This document shows, in pieces, positions 1-9,635 of a stretch of DNA of 20,000 nucleotides (its first letter is position 1; each line of letters starts with the position of its first letter). The notes beneath the pieces were generated by a model, which was given only the letters and a program-made list of their open reading frames with translations, made no database searches and was not told where the DNA came from. The DNA is from Neoscytalidium dimidiatum (taxonomy: Eukaryota > Ascomycota > Dothideomycetes > Botryosphaeriales > Botryosphaeriaceae): NCBI GenBank assembly GCA_037367355.1, contig JAVSCG010000014.1, positions 1 through 20,000 on the forward strand, in the 5' to 3' direction. The translations under genes and the position numbers were made by a program.

Positions 1-1
1 A

Positions 2-1714
2 GAAAAGACTCAGTCGATTATTTGCAACGACCAGGAGATCGGCATTTCTGCGAATCTCCATGAGGCTTTGAGCAATTTGCAGAGCAATTACAAAAAAAGA
101 GTGCTTTGGATTGACGCGCTTTGCATAGATCAAGATGACATAGTCGAACGTGGACGCCAGGTGCGAATGATGCAGGACATATTTTTTTGCGCCCGTCAAG
201 TGCTGGTGTGGTTAGGAAAGGAGACGAAAGGAGTTCAAGGCGTTATCGGAATCTTGAAATCGCTAGCCAGCTCGTTCATGTATGGCTCCTGGTCACTGAA
301 AGACGCATTAGCCCGCCGACGCCAGGAAAGAGAAGGATCCAATTTTGTGCAAGGTCTCGCCAGGGCACCCTTCGTCAGTACAAGAATCGACTATGACGAC
401 TGGATAAAGATGAACAATCTACTACAAAGACCATGGTTTCATCGTGTCTGGGTTATACAAGAGGTAGGACTTGCGCGTAGAGCTAAATTGATGTGTGGAA
501 AGAGTGTCATGGATTGGGATGATTTTTCCGAAATTATTGGAAATATCCTTTACGACGGAACAGCAGCCGGCTTATTTTCTAAGAAAGCACAAAAGGCCTT
601 ATACCATGTCGTGGAGATGCAAAGGCTAAGAGCACGTTATTTGTTTGGTCGGAGGCACTCCAAGAGATATCGTCCAAAGCGGTTGTTCCATCTCCTACTT
701 TCAACCCAATCCTCCCAATGCACCGATGTGCGGGACAAGGTCTTTGCTATGCTCAGCATCGCCGATGATGTTAAGAGGAAACATCGCGAAGGCTACTGGG
801 CTCCGGACTACAGCCTTTCCAATAATCCGACCGACGTCTTCAGGCAATTCGCCCTTTGGAACATGAGAAAGAACAGAACCCTTGAAACTCTATCTTGCAC
901 TGCAGAAGGACAGACACGAACCGAATTGCCCTTTTGGGTTCCTGATTGGACGGTGCAACTCGACAACGAGCATCCTTTCGTCAGATATGATGAGAGAATC
1001 CCATTTAAGGCGTATGGGACCATGTCAAAGATTAACTTTCATACAATCAAAAGGAAAAATACTACAGAGATCCTTCTACTTGGCATGAAGCAGATAGACT
1101 CAGTACGAGAACTTGCGGGTCCTTCCAATTTTCAGCATATACCACTCGGATTGAGATCACCCCATGAAATGTCTGGAGCTGCTTCAAATACTATGAATTG
1201 GGTCATTCATTGCCGGAACTTTGCAGAAAATGCAAATAGGTACGGAAATGCTTTAGGAAAGTTCACTAAGGACGAGTTCTGGGAGATCATGACTTGCAGG
1301 TTGACTGGGGAGGGATACGCTGCCCCACGCCGGTTTCGACGGGATTTCGAACAGTACATCCATTACCTCGACTACGTCGTAAGTGCTCCTAGAAGCCCTG
1401 GAGCAGAAACAATACTTGATATAATGTGGGAAAGTCATGGGTCAAGCATTGCGCATATTGAATCATCGCTATTTATGTGGGCTTCCCGTCGGCAATTCGC
1501 ACGCACTGTAGACAACCGTCTGTGCTGGCTCCCACTAGCTGCAAGAGAGGGCGATATCGTTTGCGTGATACCTGGCTGTCGTGTACTTTATTTATTTCGG
1601 AGGAGAGGTGAAGAGTTGTATTCGGTCATCGGTGAGGCATATTTCGAAGGTATCATGTATGGAGAGCAAGGTCCTGTCGATGCCTCCGAAAAGAGACCAT
1701 TCTTCATCATATAA
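2..1714 (+). CDS. HET-domain (heterokaryon incompatibility) protein, 5' end outside the window
   Basis: The frame is open from base 2, with no stop or convincing ATG upstream of the domain, so the true start lies outside the window; 570 codons are visible. The first codons read ICNDQEIGISANLHEAL, followed by LWIDALCIDQ (about 104-133), an ER..QV..M stretch, VLVWLGKE, and RPWFHRVWVIQEV (about 427-465). These are the conserved blocks of the fungal HET domain, which covers roughly the first 180 visible residues. The C-terminal part has no named domain but carries the usual late motif of HET proteins (GDIVCVIPGCRVLYLFRRR, then a GEAYFEGIMYGE block near the end). Known for the family: some HET proteins trigger programmed cell death on non-self fusion or effector recognition; most are uncharacterised. 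The frame is intact, unlike everything downstream. A signalling partner cannot be inferred. Confidence 0.93.
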   Translation, partial: EKTQSIICNDQEIGISANLHEALSNLQSNYKKRVLWIDALCIDQDDIVERGRQVRMMQDIFFCARQVLVWLGKETKGVQGVIGILKSLASSFMYGSWSLKDALARRRQEREGSNFVQGLARAPFVSTRIDYDDWIKMNNLLQRPWFHRVWVIQEVGLARRAKLMCGKSVMDWDDFSEIIGNILYDGTAAGLFSKKAQKALYHVVEMQRLRARYLFGRRHSKRYRPKRLFHLLLSTQSSQCTDVRDKVFAMLSIADDVKRKHREGYWAPDYSLSNNPTDVFRQFALWNMRKNRTLETLSCTAEGQTRTELPFWVPDWTVQLDNEHPFVRYDERIPFKAYGTMSKINFHTIKRKNTTEILLLGMKQIDSVRELAGPSNFQHIPLGLRSPHEMSGAASNTMNWVIHCRNFAENANRYGNALGKFTKDEFWEIMTCRLTGEGYAAPRRFRRDFEQYIHYLDYVVSAPRSPGAETILDIMWESHGSSIAHIESSLFMWASRRQFARTVDNRLCWLPLAAREGDIVCVIPGCRVLYLFRRRGEELYSVIGEAYFEGIMYGEQGPVDASEKRPFFII

Positions 1715-2683
1715 GGAGGAACTGACAGCAAAAAATGACTTCAATAAAAACATTGTGGTGTCTTTGAGTGGTTTACTTCGTACTCAACTGTCTTTTTATA
1801 TCTGTTTCAGCAATGCAGTAACCATATCCATGGTCTGCGAAGTGAATTTGATAGCCACATGCAAATGCTTCAAGTGCGTTCTTAACTGGTGAACAACTCT
1901 CAGGATATTTGTGCTGTTTTCTATTAATCGATAGAAACACGGCTAAGCGGCGCCAAGGCTGATACCAAGCTGGACAAAGAACGCTAATACTCGGAGTGTA
2001 AGGCCAAAATTGCCCTTTCTGGGCCTCTTCAGATCCGTAATACCGCCCTATATGGCTCCTTAGCAGATGGTGCGACAAGAGTTCTGGAGGGGATCATTGT
2101 CCGCCGGCAGCGGTGAAGAAAGATCAGACCAAATCTCCCTATTGCCAAGTCGGAGCACGACTAAACACCGTCAGTAAGTAGCCAAACATCCCATTTCTAT
2201 TGAGTAATAAGATCTAAGTGAGTAGGATCTTTTAACGTTCAACGCATGCAGCTTCGGAGGTCAACGGGATCAATTCATATAAGCTTCTATTTCCGTCGCC
2301 GATGCTTAATTGTTTTATCCGGATGTTGGAGATTCAGATGCAGACTGTTGATATTGCCTGTTGCTCATGAATGTTCAGATCTTAGACGCAAGTTATTGTT
2401 CCTTCTTAAGCCGGCACAATTCCAGCCTCCATCTACAAGCTCGTCTTCCTTTTGATCAATCATTCGCGTTATTACCTGCTCTAGCCTCTACTGGAAAGGC
2501 ATCGACTTTTATTTTCTGGCCTAAATCCCTGCTGCTCCATTCGCTTCCGCGGGAATGCTGAGCTCTCCGGTTTACGGTTCCGCACTGCTATCCCTTTTGA
2601 GCTTCTGTCTCACACCGGCCTCCGGACTTCCGTAGAGCTCCTCCTTACATAATCATCACAACAAATCATCCGCCGCACAGCCC
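1715..2683. other. Intergenic stretch without a recognisable gene
   Basis: The short open frames here (for example 1773-2078 on the minus strand and 2246-2455 on the plus strand) show no motif or protein-like composition that I recognise. Base composition is ordinary with normal CA/TG content, so this part is not RIP-saturated. The last part before 2684 probably corresponds to the former promoter of the allantoinase gene. Confidence 0.6.
1743..1748 (+). terminator. Putative poly(A) signal of the HET gene
   Basis: AATAAA lies 29 bases after the HET stop codon and is followed by T- and G-rich sequence. Position and hexamer fit a polyadenylation signal. Fungal signals are loose and AT-rich hexamers are common by chance, so this is tentative. 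Confidence 0.4.
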
Positions 2684-4260
2684 ATGAAGATCATCGCATC
2701 CTCCAGAGCCGTAGTCTCTGGACGTCTCACAGGAGCAACTTTGGTGATCAACACGACCAATGGCAAGATTATCTCAGTGTTCGATTCTGTACTGTCTCCA
2801 ACTGATTTCTTGAATGGAACACTGTTCGTGTATCATTCCCCAAAGCTAATGCTTCCATGATTGTTCGATACCCATGTTCTTGAATGGCTCTGGGAGTACG
2901 GAATGAGAAGGCTTTTATACCGGTTCACGTGCTGCGTCGTCTGGACGCGTAACCACTCTCATTGATATGCCGGTAAATGCCCTTCCACCTACCACGACCG
3001 TGGAAAATCTACATTTAAAGATCAAAGCTGCGCAGGGGAAATGCTAGGTAGATGTCGGCTTCCACGGCGGAATCGTTCCCGGTAGTGAGAGTGAACTGAA
3101 GCCACTCGTGAGGGCAGACGTAAGAGGCTTCAAGGGCTTCCTGATTGACAGCGGCGTAAGTCTCACATCTCGATTTGGTATTCAAAAGGGGAAAGAAAAG
3201 CGAGAAAATAAAAATAATAATAGTCCGCTACGCCAGCTCAGCAACACTCACGCAACCGGGACACCGACACAAACGAGATCTCTGACGAACCTTCATTCCA
3301 CAGATCGACGAATTCCCTGCCATCACTCCGGACGATATTGCAAAGGCTTTTCTCGCGCTCGCCGAAGAACCCACAATCGTAATGTTCCCCGCGGAAATGG
3401 GGCCGCCGAACGCCACTCTCGCCGGTGAAGATGGCGCCCCTATCCCTTGCCCCCGCACCAATCGCCAGACCTATCTGGCCACGCAACCACTGTCCCTCGA
3501 GGCCTACACAATCGAGCAGATCCTGTCACGTGTGCACGTCGCGCCGACGCTTGATCTACACATAGTGCACCTGTCGGCCTAGGAGGGCGTGCCCCTGCTC
3601 CGTGACGTACGTGCCAGGGGCGTGAGGATCACTGCTGAGGCGTGCTTCCACTATCTCAGCTTAGCGGCTGAGCGTATGGAAGATGGCGATACCAAATATG
3701 AGTGCTCGTCGCCGACGAGCGAGCAGCAGAACCAGGATGCGTTGTAGGAGGAGCTGGGGAGGAAGGGTAATTTTACTCGCTCCGTGGTATCGGACCATTC
3801 ACCGTGCACGCCGAATTTGAAGCTCTTGCCACAAAGTAGGCCGGTTCAACCGCATAGCGTGGAGGGGCAGGCGGGCGACTTTTTCTCGGCGTGGGGCGGG
3901 ATCAGTGGATTGGGGCTGGGATTGAGTGCCATGTGGGGAGGACAGGAGGAGAGGGCTTGGGACCGAGGATATTGTTAAGCTGACGTCAAATAATCCGGCG
4001 GAGCAGGCTGGTTTGGGTGTACAAGGGGATATTAGTGTGGGGTATGAAGCTGATATCGTCGTTTTCAATAATGAGGCTACGTTCGTGGTAAAGCCCACGA
4101 CGACGCAGTTCCATCACAAGGCGTCTCGTATGAGACGATAACGCTAAAGGGTGTCATGGCTGAAACTTGGTTGCGGGGGGAGAAGATCAACTCGAAGACA
4201 GAAGGTCTTATCCTGAAGTCGCCATCTGGGAACCTCCTATTAAAGCCAAGAAGAGCTTGA
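2684..4260 (+). pseudogene. Allantoinase pseudogene (purine degradation, allantoin to allantoate)
   Basis: Translation over several frames gives the order of a fungal allantoinase (amidohydrolase superfamily): N-terminal GATLVINTTNGKIISV, then [105 protein letters not shown] and GVMAETWLRGEKI, ending at tga 4258-4260. Total length suits the family. Lesions: in-frame stops at 2904 (expected Trp), 3045 (expected Trp), 3580 and 3745 (expected Trp), and frameshifts near 2870, 3950 and 4126. Among expected metal ligands, the first HxH is lost at a frameshift and the His of the MFHAEM motif is Pro; the carboxylated Lys of GFKGFL, the His of CFHYL and the Asp of SDHSPC remain. The enzyme is dead. 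If the fungus uses allantoin, another copy must exist. Confidence 0.92.
3156..3303 (+). other. Spliceosomal intron in the allantoinase pseudogene
   Basis: A consensus donor gtaagt at 3156 directly follows the Gly codon of LIDSG, and an acceptor ...cattccacag ends at 3303. Joining the flanks reads DSG-IDEFPAI, the expected family sequence, in phase 0. The 148-base length is plausible for a filamentous fungus. Both splice sites survive although the gene is dead. Confidence 0.85.
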
Positions 4261-5013
4261 AGAGATTCCGGATCATTCTAGGTAGTAAGCTGACAGTACA
4301 GTCTTGAAGCGACAACGAGTATGGGAATCAAGAAATTTCCAGGTTTACACAGATTGTATGATTGACTAACGCTTTTGTACATTCAAGCTTCCCTGCATGA
4401 TCGAAAAGGTATTCCCTACTCTGCACCTTGCAGGTCAAAGTCGTCTCATTCACTGAAACTCTGCTTCTGGATACTGGCACCAAGATACGTACTTTAATAG
4501 CTATGTAAATGAATTTTCTACCACTTTATCAAATGATGAAAATCTCTGAGGTCCATTCTTTGGGGATTTGAACGTCGACACGTGCATTTGTCGTTATTAC
4601 GTTGAGGAAGAGGAAGGCACTCGAGATCACGAAGGAGCGGCAAGATACCGAAAGGAGTAATAAAAATGCCAAAAACCTGCAGGTTTGCATGACTGAGTAC
4701 TGTAGGACCATATTTAGTGGACCAAGGCTTCGTAGAGGCGTTAGAAGGAGTCCACATTCAGACGTGCGTGACCATTCCGCAAACCGGATTCATGAGGAGC
4801 CCATTCATTGAGTTGTGCGTGTGATGCTGCATGCTAAGGCTGCTCCCGTTGTGCTTATCTACTTGTCTGCATCGATAATATATGTGGTTTGAATCAAGCA
4901 AGAGAACGGATGGTTGAAAATGCATGACAGCCAACAACCAGATCAGGGGTCGCATTAAACCGTTATAGCGATTGTTTCCTAAAAACTAGACTGATTAGTA
5001 TAAGGAGGAGGAA
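4261..5013. other. Intergenic stretch without a recognisable gene
   Basis: Only short overlapping frames on both strands (about 4518-4955), with no motif that I recognise. CA and TG are still present up to about 5013, where composition changes abruptly to the AT-rich tract. The left end of the hAT element should lie close to that switch; I could not identify its terminal inverted repeat. Confidence 0.55.
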
Positions 5014-5289
5014 TGCCTAACTCGACTAAATTATTAGATTTTAGTAAACGAGTAACTATTAAATACGCACTTAATAAGCGTAACTACTTTATAATACTTA
5101 GTATAGTATTAAGGCTCTTTTTACTCTAATAGGATTAGTACGGCTCTTATATACGCTCTAGAGTATACTCTAGTACGGGTTCTAAAACGTATATACGTTC
5201 TAAAAGAGTAATTTCTATAGTATTATAATTATTAAGTATATTATAATACCCCGTCGCCTATAAGAGCGTTATCTATATTCTCGTTACTA

Positions 5290-6880
5290 ACGCTAAGAAT
5301 TCCTCGCTATAGCTATATCTTTATATATTTCTCTACTTCTATAACGTCTACTTTTAAACTTATTTTATTATATATTATAACTCTTTCTATATCGCTAAAA
5401 AGTTATTTATAATCTACTAATATCGCTAGAGCGTTAAAAAGACGAAGCGTAAGCTATAAAAGTATTAGATATATATTAATATAAGCTAGCTACTACTAAA
5501 TAGAGTTCTTTATACGCCGCTCTTATAGAGTAGTATAATAACGCGTATACTCGTTATTAATAGAACGAGGTTTCTTTAAAGACGGCTAAACGCGGAGGTA
5601 TTACTAAAATAGTATAAGAGGCTTCTTTAAAGACTTCTACTTCTTTTCTTACTAAATAGCCTCTTTTATACGTAACTCTTATCTAACTCGCGTAACTAAA
5701 GCCTTATAAAGTAGCTAGTACTCTATATATTAACTTCTTATCTAATTATTATTAGTATTCTTATTCTAATACGTTAAGGCGTTTATTTTCTAGTTCTTAT
5801 CTTCTTAATCTAGTCTTTAGTCTATTTTACCTCTAATAACTTCTATTTATATTATAGGTAGAGTATAATTACTATTATATAGTCGGACGTCTTATTAGAC
5901 TCTTTATAGTACTTCTTAAGCTTTATATAGCTAATATTAACTACTCTTCGTATATACTAGTCGTATAGTATCTAATCTTCGCGTAAATAAGCTTCTATTA
6001 TCTTAAGATATAAGTATAAGTAGTTTAATACGAGTAATAACTTCTAGAGGCTTCTATAAATACTAGTCTTACTATTATTCTTAACGAGGCGTATAGCCTT
6101 CTTAAAAGACGTAAGAAGCTTCTTAAAATACGTAAGTTACTTCTAGTTATTATCTATAAGGGCGAACTCGTATAACTTATACGTTTAATAAATTATAAGA
6201 TTAAGAGCGTCTTATAACTATTATACGCGTCTAATTATAGCGAGTACTATATTCTAGTAAATCTTATAGTTCTTAATAAGCGAGTAGTAGAAGACTTCGC
6301 TATTCGTAAGACGCGCTAGATAAGTCTATTATTTTCTTTTAAATAACTTACGCCTCTCTAGATTTAAATTAATCTATATATATATACGGCGTAGCTTACT
6401 AAGAGGCCTAAATTATCTCTATAAAATATACTTCTAAAGAACTTCTAAGACGTTAAGCCTTACTTCTTTTAGCCTTTATTTAAGCTTCTTTACTATATTT
6501 TTATTCTAAATAAGCGTCTTAGTAATAAGATTAATAATATAGTTAGCGTAGCGGAGACGAGTCTTAGTAATATCGAAGTAAAATTTATCTATAAAAACGT
6601 ATAGAGTAGTATTATTATTAGTAGCGTTATTATATATAATATAATTAAGTTATATAACTATACTAATATTATACGCTTTTAAGACCTCTATAATTAGTTC
6701 TATCTAGTTCTTATCTATATAACGTTCGATAAGCCTTAGAAGGTCTAAAGATACTAAGAATAGCTCTTCTTTAGCGTCTAGAAAATAAGTATTAATAGTA
6801 ATAAGATAAAAGAACTAGCTAGGCGACGTCTAGCCGTTAAATAAGATATAGATTAATATACTCGCGGAAGTAAGAATATT
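5290..6880 (-). pseudogene. RIP-destroyed hAT-family DNA transposase
   Basis: Reading the minus strand from about 6845 downward gives FNG*TSPS (family consensus FDGWTSP, with Trp TGG turned into TAG), then AKEELFLVSLDLLRLIERY, EVLKAYNISIVI, YNNATNNNTTLYVF (consensus DNATNND) and RLRYANYIINLITKTLI (consensus RLRC.GHIINL). This is one frame whose stops are TAG or TAA where Trp or Gln is expected. Further on, KLKKYYKESNKTSDYI (about 5875-5925) and, near 5308-5410, a block ending SLKVDVIEVEKYIK match the C-terminal dimerisation region (hATC). Known role: cut-and-paste transposition with 8-bp target duplications. This copy has many stops and cannot function. The N-terminal BED finger and the element ends were not located. 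The assignment rests on motif order, not on a search. Confidence 0.82.
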
Positions 6881-7875
6881 CTTTATAACGCTTTTTTTTT
6901 ACTAAAAGAGGTTTAGTAGCTACTTTTTTAGCGTATTTAATAATATAGATAGTATTTCTTATATTATTTTAGTCGAATTAAGAAGTAGAAAGAGCTACTA
7001 GAGGGAGTATATCGTTACTTATATAAAGATAATATTATAGAGGATAATCTATCGTATAAAAGCGCTCCTCTAAGTAGCTAGGCTAAAAGAGATAACGAGA
7101 GTTATTAAGCGTTATAAGGTCTATAGAAGAGGTATCTACTAAATCCTCTTACTTTATTTAGTAATACTATACTTTTCTTTTAAATATTAAATAGTATTTA
7201 TAGTTAATTTTAACGTAAAGCAATAATTATATAGATTATAGCGGATCTTATCTATATAAGTTAGCTTTATATAAGATAAGAAAGAAGCTTTTATATATAA
7301 ATTTTATAGAGCTAAGCTTTATTCTTATTCTTTAGTAAGCTTTAGTTATATAGAGCTTATCTATAACGCTAAATCTAGAACTAACGAGCCCTCTAACGCT
7401 ATAAGAAGCCTACGCTCTATTTAAAAGAAATATATCTAGGCTTAAGAACGTAATCTAGATATTCTATAACTTACTTATACTCTATAAAGATAGCTAAGAA
7501 GTTTATAGCGCTAGAAAATAAAAAGTTAAGCGTACTAAAGGCTTTATATATAGAACTCTTATTCTCGCTTATATTAGAATTAGAGATAACGATTATAGAA
7601 GTAGAGTTATTTATAGGCCTCTAAGGCTTATTACTACGTACTTACTAACGAGAAGCTTACGAGAATATAGTAAAGATAGTAGAAAAGTCCTTATAAGGCT
7701 TCTAGACGGTAGAAAGAACGTTAAATAGATTATAGCGTAGATTATTACGACGGGCTTCTTTTAGATACGTAGAACGACGGCTAGAAAGTATACTAGTAGC
7801 GCTAATAGTAGAAATTACCGCTCGTCTTAAAGTAGAGCGAAGCTAGTAAGATATAATAGAAGTAAAATCTATAGA

Positions 7876-7880
7876 GAAGA
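7876..7880 (+). repeat. Left target-site duplication of chromovirus A (gaaga)
   Basis: The five bases before the 5' LTR are gaaga. They are not repeated after the 3' LTR (ctacg at 14347-14351). Their reverse complement, tcttc, lies at 14793-14797, directly before the LTR of copy B. Ty3/gypsy integrases make 4-6 bp duplications, so this is probably A's duplication with its partner displaced by inversion. Confidence 0.6.
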
Positions 7881-8030
7881 TGTTACGGCACAGTCGCCCA
7901 GAAAGGCGGATAACGAAACCCTACGACTACTCACCGCCCACGTGACCAACTCGGGGCCTAACTCGGCAGAATACCTACCGACACTGATGCACCAGACCAC
8001 CGCACACTCGCTCAGCAAAGCTCGGACCAC

Positions 8031-8088
8031 CGATCAGTACTGATCAGTGGGTTAACATTACAGATCACTACTGATCGTACCGATCACT
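8031..8088 (+). promoter_or_regulatory. Cluster of GATC-centred palindromes in U3
   Basis: gatcagtactgatc (8032-8045) is a perfect 14-bp palindrome overlapping a second one, actgatcagt (8039-8048). Further GATCA/TGATC half-sites follow at 8063-8086. The cluster ends a few bases before the TATA box. Position and symmetry suggest binding sites for a dimeric regulator; this is inference. Both LTRs of A keep it, while the LTR of B has lost the main palindrome. Confidence 0.45.
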
Positions 8089-8093
8089 CCATG

Positions 8094-8099
8094 TATATA
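8094..8099 (+). promoter_or_regulatory. TATA box of the LTR promoter
   Basis: tatata within catgtatatagacc, in the middle of the LTR where the U3/R border is expected. Transcription would start some 30-40 bases downstream, near 8125-8135. The same element is at 14175-14180 in the 3' LTR. Confidence 0.6.
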
Positions 8100-8260
8100 G
8101 ACCACACTCATTTATCGTAGTTAGGACCCTCGTGGTCAACTTGTCAATTGATTCCTACCCTACTATTGTACGAACCTCCTGCCTACCACTGTATTGGCCT
8201 AGAAAGCCCAAGCTGCCTGACGACGCGCCTCGACTCCCAGAAAGAGTCCCGGCGTAACAC

Positions 8261-8267
8261 TGACCAC
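8261..8267 (+). other. Candidate primer-binding site, self-priming type
   Basis: One base after the 5' LTR comes tgaccacc. There is no TGG start as in the usual tRNA-complementary site. The seven bases tgaccac are the exact reverse complement of gtggtca at 8132-8138, close to the expected 5' end of the mRNA. Tf1/sushi-type fungal chromoviruses prime with the 5' end of their own mRNA folded onto the site next to the LTR, and this arrangement fits. Seven bases is short, so chance cannot be excluded. Confidence 0.45.
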
Positions 8268-8312
8268 CTTTCTTAGGCACCGGAGGTAACCCCACCCTGA
8301 AAACTACTAACC

Positions 8313-9500
8313 ATGACATCCTGGACCGAAATCAGGAACAACCTTCCGACGGAGGAGGAACAGAGTCAATCCGTCCCTTGATCCCTGGAAACCCAGCTCT
8401 TAACATGAGGCTGCTCATTTCGGAAGCATATTCCTCGGGCATAGCCTCCTTGAGTCGAGCAATCAACGGACCCAGAGTACCAGAGAACGCCAGTGAGGAC
8501 TGCGGCCAAGTCCTTCTGGAGTACTTCATTCGAGGACAAGCCTTTACTGTCAACCGTACTATGCGGCCCTCCACCCCAGCCACCCCGCGACATCAGAATC
8601 GACCCCCCACAACACCAAACTAAAGATCAAGACCCCCGACACCTACGATGGGGATCGGCGTAAGCTCAACGACTTCCTGGCCCAACTAGAGAATTACTTC
8701 GAATTCTACAAAGCATCATTCAAGGACGATGAGAAAGGGTCCGCTTTGCAGGAACCTACCTCCGAGGTAACGCAGCACGGTGGTTCGAACCCTATCGAAA
8801 GGATTTCCGCTCGGCCATCCCACGTACGGAAACCAGTAGCCTGTTCGCCAACTACAATCGCTTCGCCGACGCAATCAGACAAGCCTTTGGTAGCAAGAAC
8901 GAGGAGCAGGAGGCCGCCCTTCGAATTCAGGACCTCCGACAAACCCGATCAGTCTCGGAATATGTCACGGAATTCCGCATGCTCGCCTCCTACCTCAATT
9001 GGAACGACCAATCCCTCAAATACATCTTCTACAAGGGCCTAAAGCACAATGTGAAGGCCGAATTCGCCCGCACCGGATTACCCAAGGACCTTAGCGAGAC
9101 CATCGACACGGCCATCCGGTCGACCAACAACTGTTCAATTTCAGACAAGAGACAGGCCAAACCCGATACTCGGCCAACACCGCGCAACCTCGAAACAACC
9201 TACCCCGGGGACCCATGGACTTAGATGCCAACCAACGACGAAACCTCGGCTGGCGCCGGAAGAACAGCGACGGCGTGAAAGGGTCTTTGCTTCCACTGTG
9301 GGCACGGACATATCAGCAGAAACTGCCCAGACAAACGAACCAGCAACCAGCGAACCAACGACAAGAAAACCACCTCGGCTACTGAAGGACGACCGGGACC
9401 CCAACCATGACACCATCCACTGGTCCACTAGCATCGAAGCCTGCCCCATTCACCAGGAAGCTAAGAACATCAGCGGGTACCACCCAAAAACTAGAAACGC
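8313..9500 (+). pseudogene. gag: gag of chromovirus A, frameshifted
   Basis: The first plausible start is the ATG at 8313 (MTSWTEIRNNLPTEEEQ), 53 bases after the LTR; its frame stops soon after. Across three frames one reads a typical Gag: KLNDFLAQLENYFEFYKASF, then AGTYLRGNAARWFEPYRKDF, then EYVTEFRMLASYLNWNDQSL, and a CCHC-like zinc knuckle at 9288-9326 (CFHCGHGHISRNC). Gag forms the particle and packages RNA. Frameshifts fall near 8375, 8600, 8737 (in an A/G run), 9118 and just before the knuckle. The knuckle spacing is CX2CX3HX4C, one residue short of the canonical form; copy B has three extra bases there, so A has lost one codon. The protein cannot be made from this copy as written. Confidence 0.88.
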
Positions 9501-9635
9501 CTACTGAACTGGGGCTACAGCAGGCGAGGCCCTGCCCCACAGGACCATAGCAGCATCGACCGGAAAAACCACAGGACACCCACCAGAAAGCAAAGGAGAC
9601 TCCGCAGAATACGGGAACCACTGGGTTGTCGTGAC

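Larger units (their letters stand above)
5014..7880. repeat. RIP-saturated AT-rich tract (dead transposon DNA)
   Basis: Reading line by line, I find a single CA and no TG between 5071 and 7880, while TA is extremely common and CG, CT and CC persist. That is the pattern of repeat-induced point mutation: CpA to TpA on either strand, taken almost to completion. About 5290-6880 is recognisable on the minus strand as hAT transposase (separate entry). I could not identify 6900-7880: every frame is full of stops. It is probably the 5' part of the same transposon or another nested element. The tract is interrupted by chromovirus A at 7881, and its composition continues in 14347-14797. Confidence 0.93.
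7881..8259 (+). repeat. 5' LTR of chromovirus A (379 bp)
   Basis: Starts tgttacggcaca and ends ggcgtaaca. It is identical to the 3' LTR except for three places, all after about 8165, where a C-run is two bases shorter (cccc to cc twice, ccccc to ccc once). It contains a palindrome cluster, a TATA box and a candidate transcription start region. Confidence 0.96.

Noticed and set aside
1773..2078. 101-codon minus-strand frame downstream of the HET gene
   Set aside because: No recognisable motif and composition like random translation; overlaps the HET 3' region convergently without signals.
6900..7880. Possible pogo/Tc1-type helix-turn-helix remnant on the minus strand
   Set aside because: A few words resemble such N-termini, but stops and frame changes are too dense to support a family; left unassigned.
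5014..7880. AT-rich tract as centromere or mitochondrial insertion
   Set aside because: Selective loss of CA/TG with CG retained and readable hAT motifs point to RIP, not to plain AT richness.
8366..8593. Minus-strand frames at the start of gag
   Set aside because: Antisense shadows of gag; no motif and no promoter-like element, unlike the frame at 13245-13867.
8779..8792. ggttcgaaccct, resembling a tRNA T-loop
   Set aside because: It lies in the conserved gag motif RGNAARWFEPY and no acceptor stem or D/anticodon arms are found around it.
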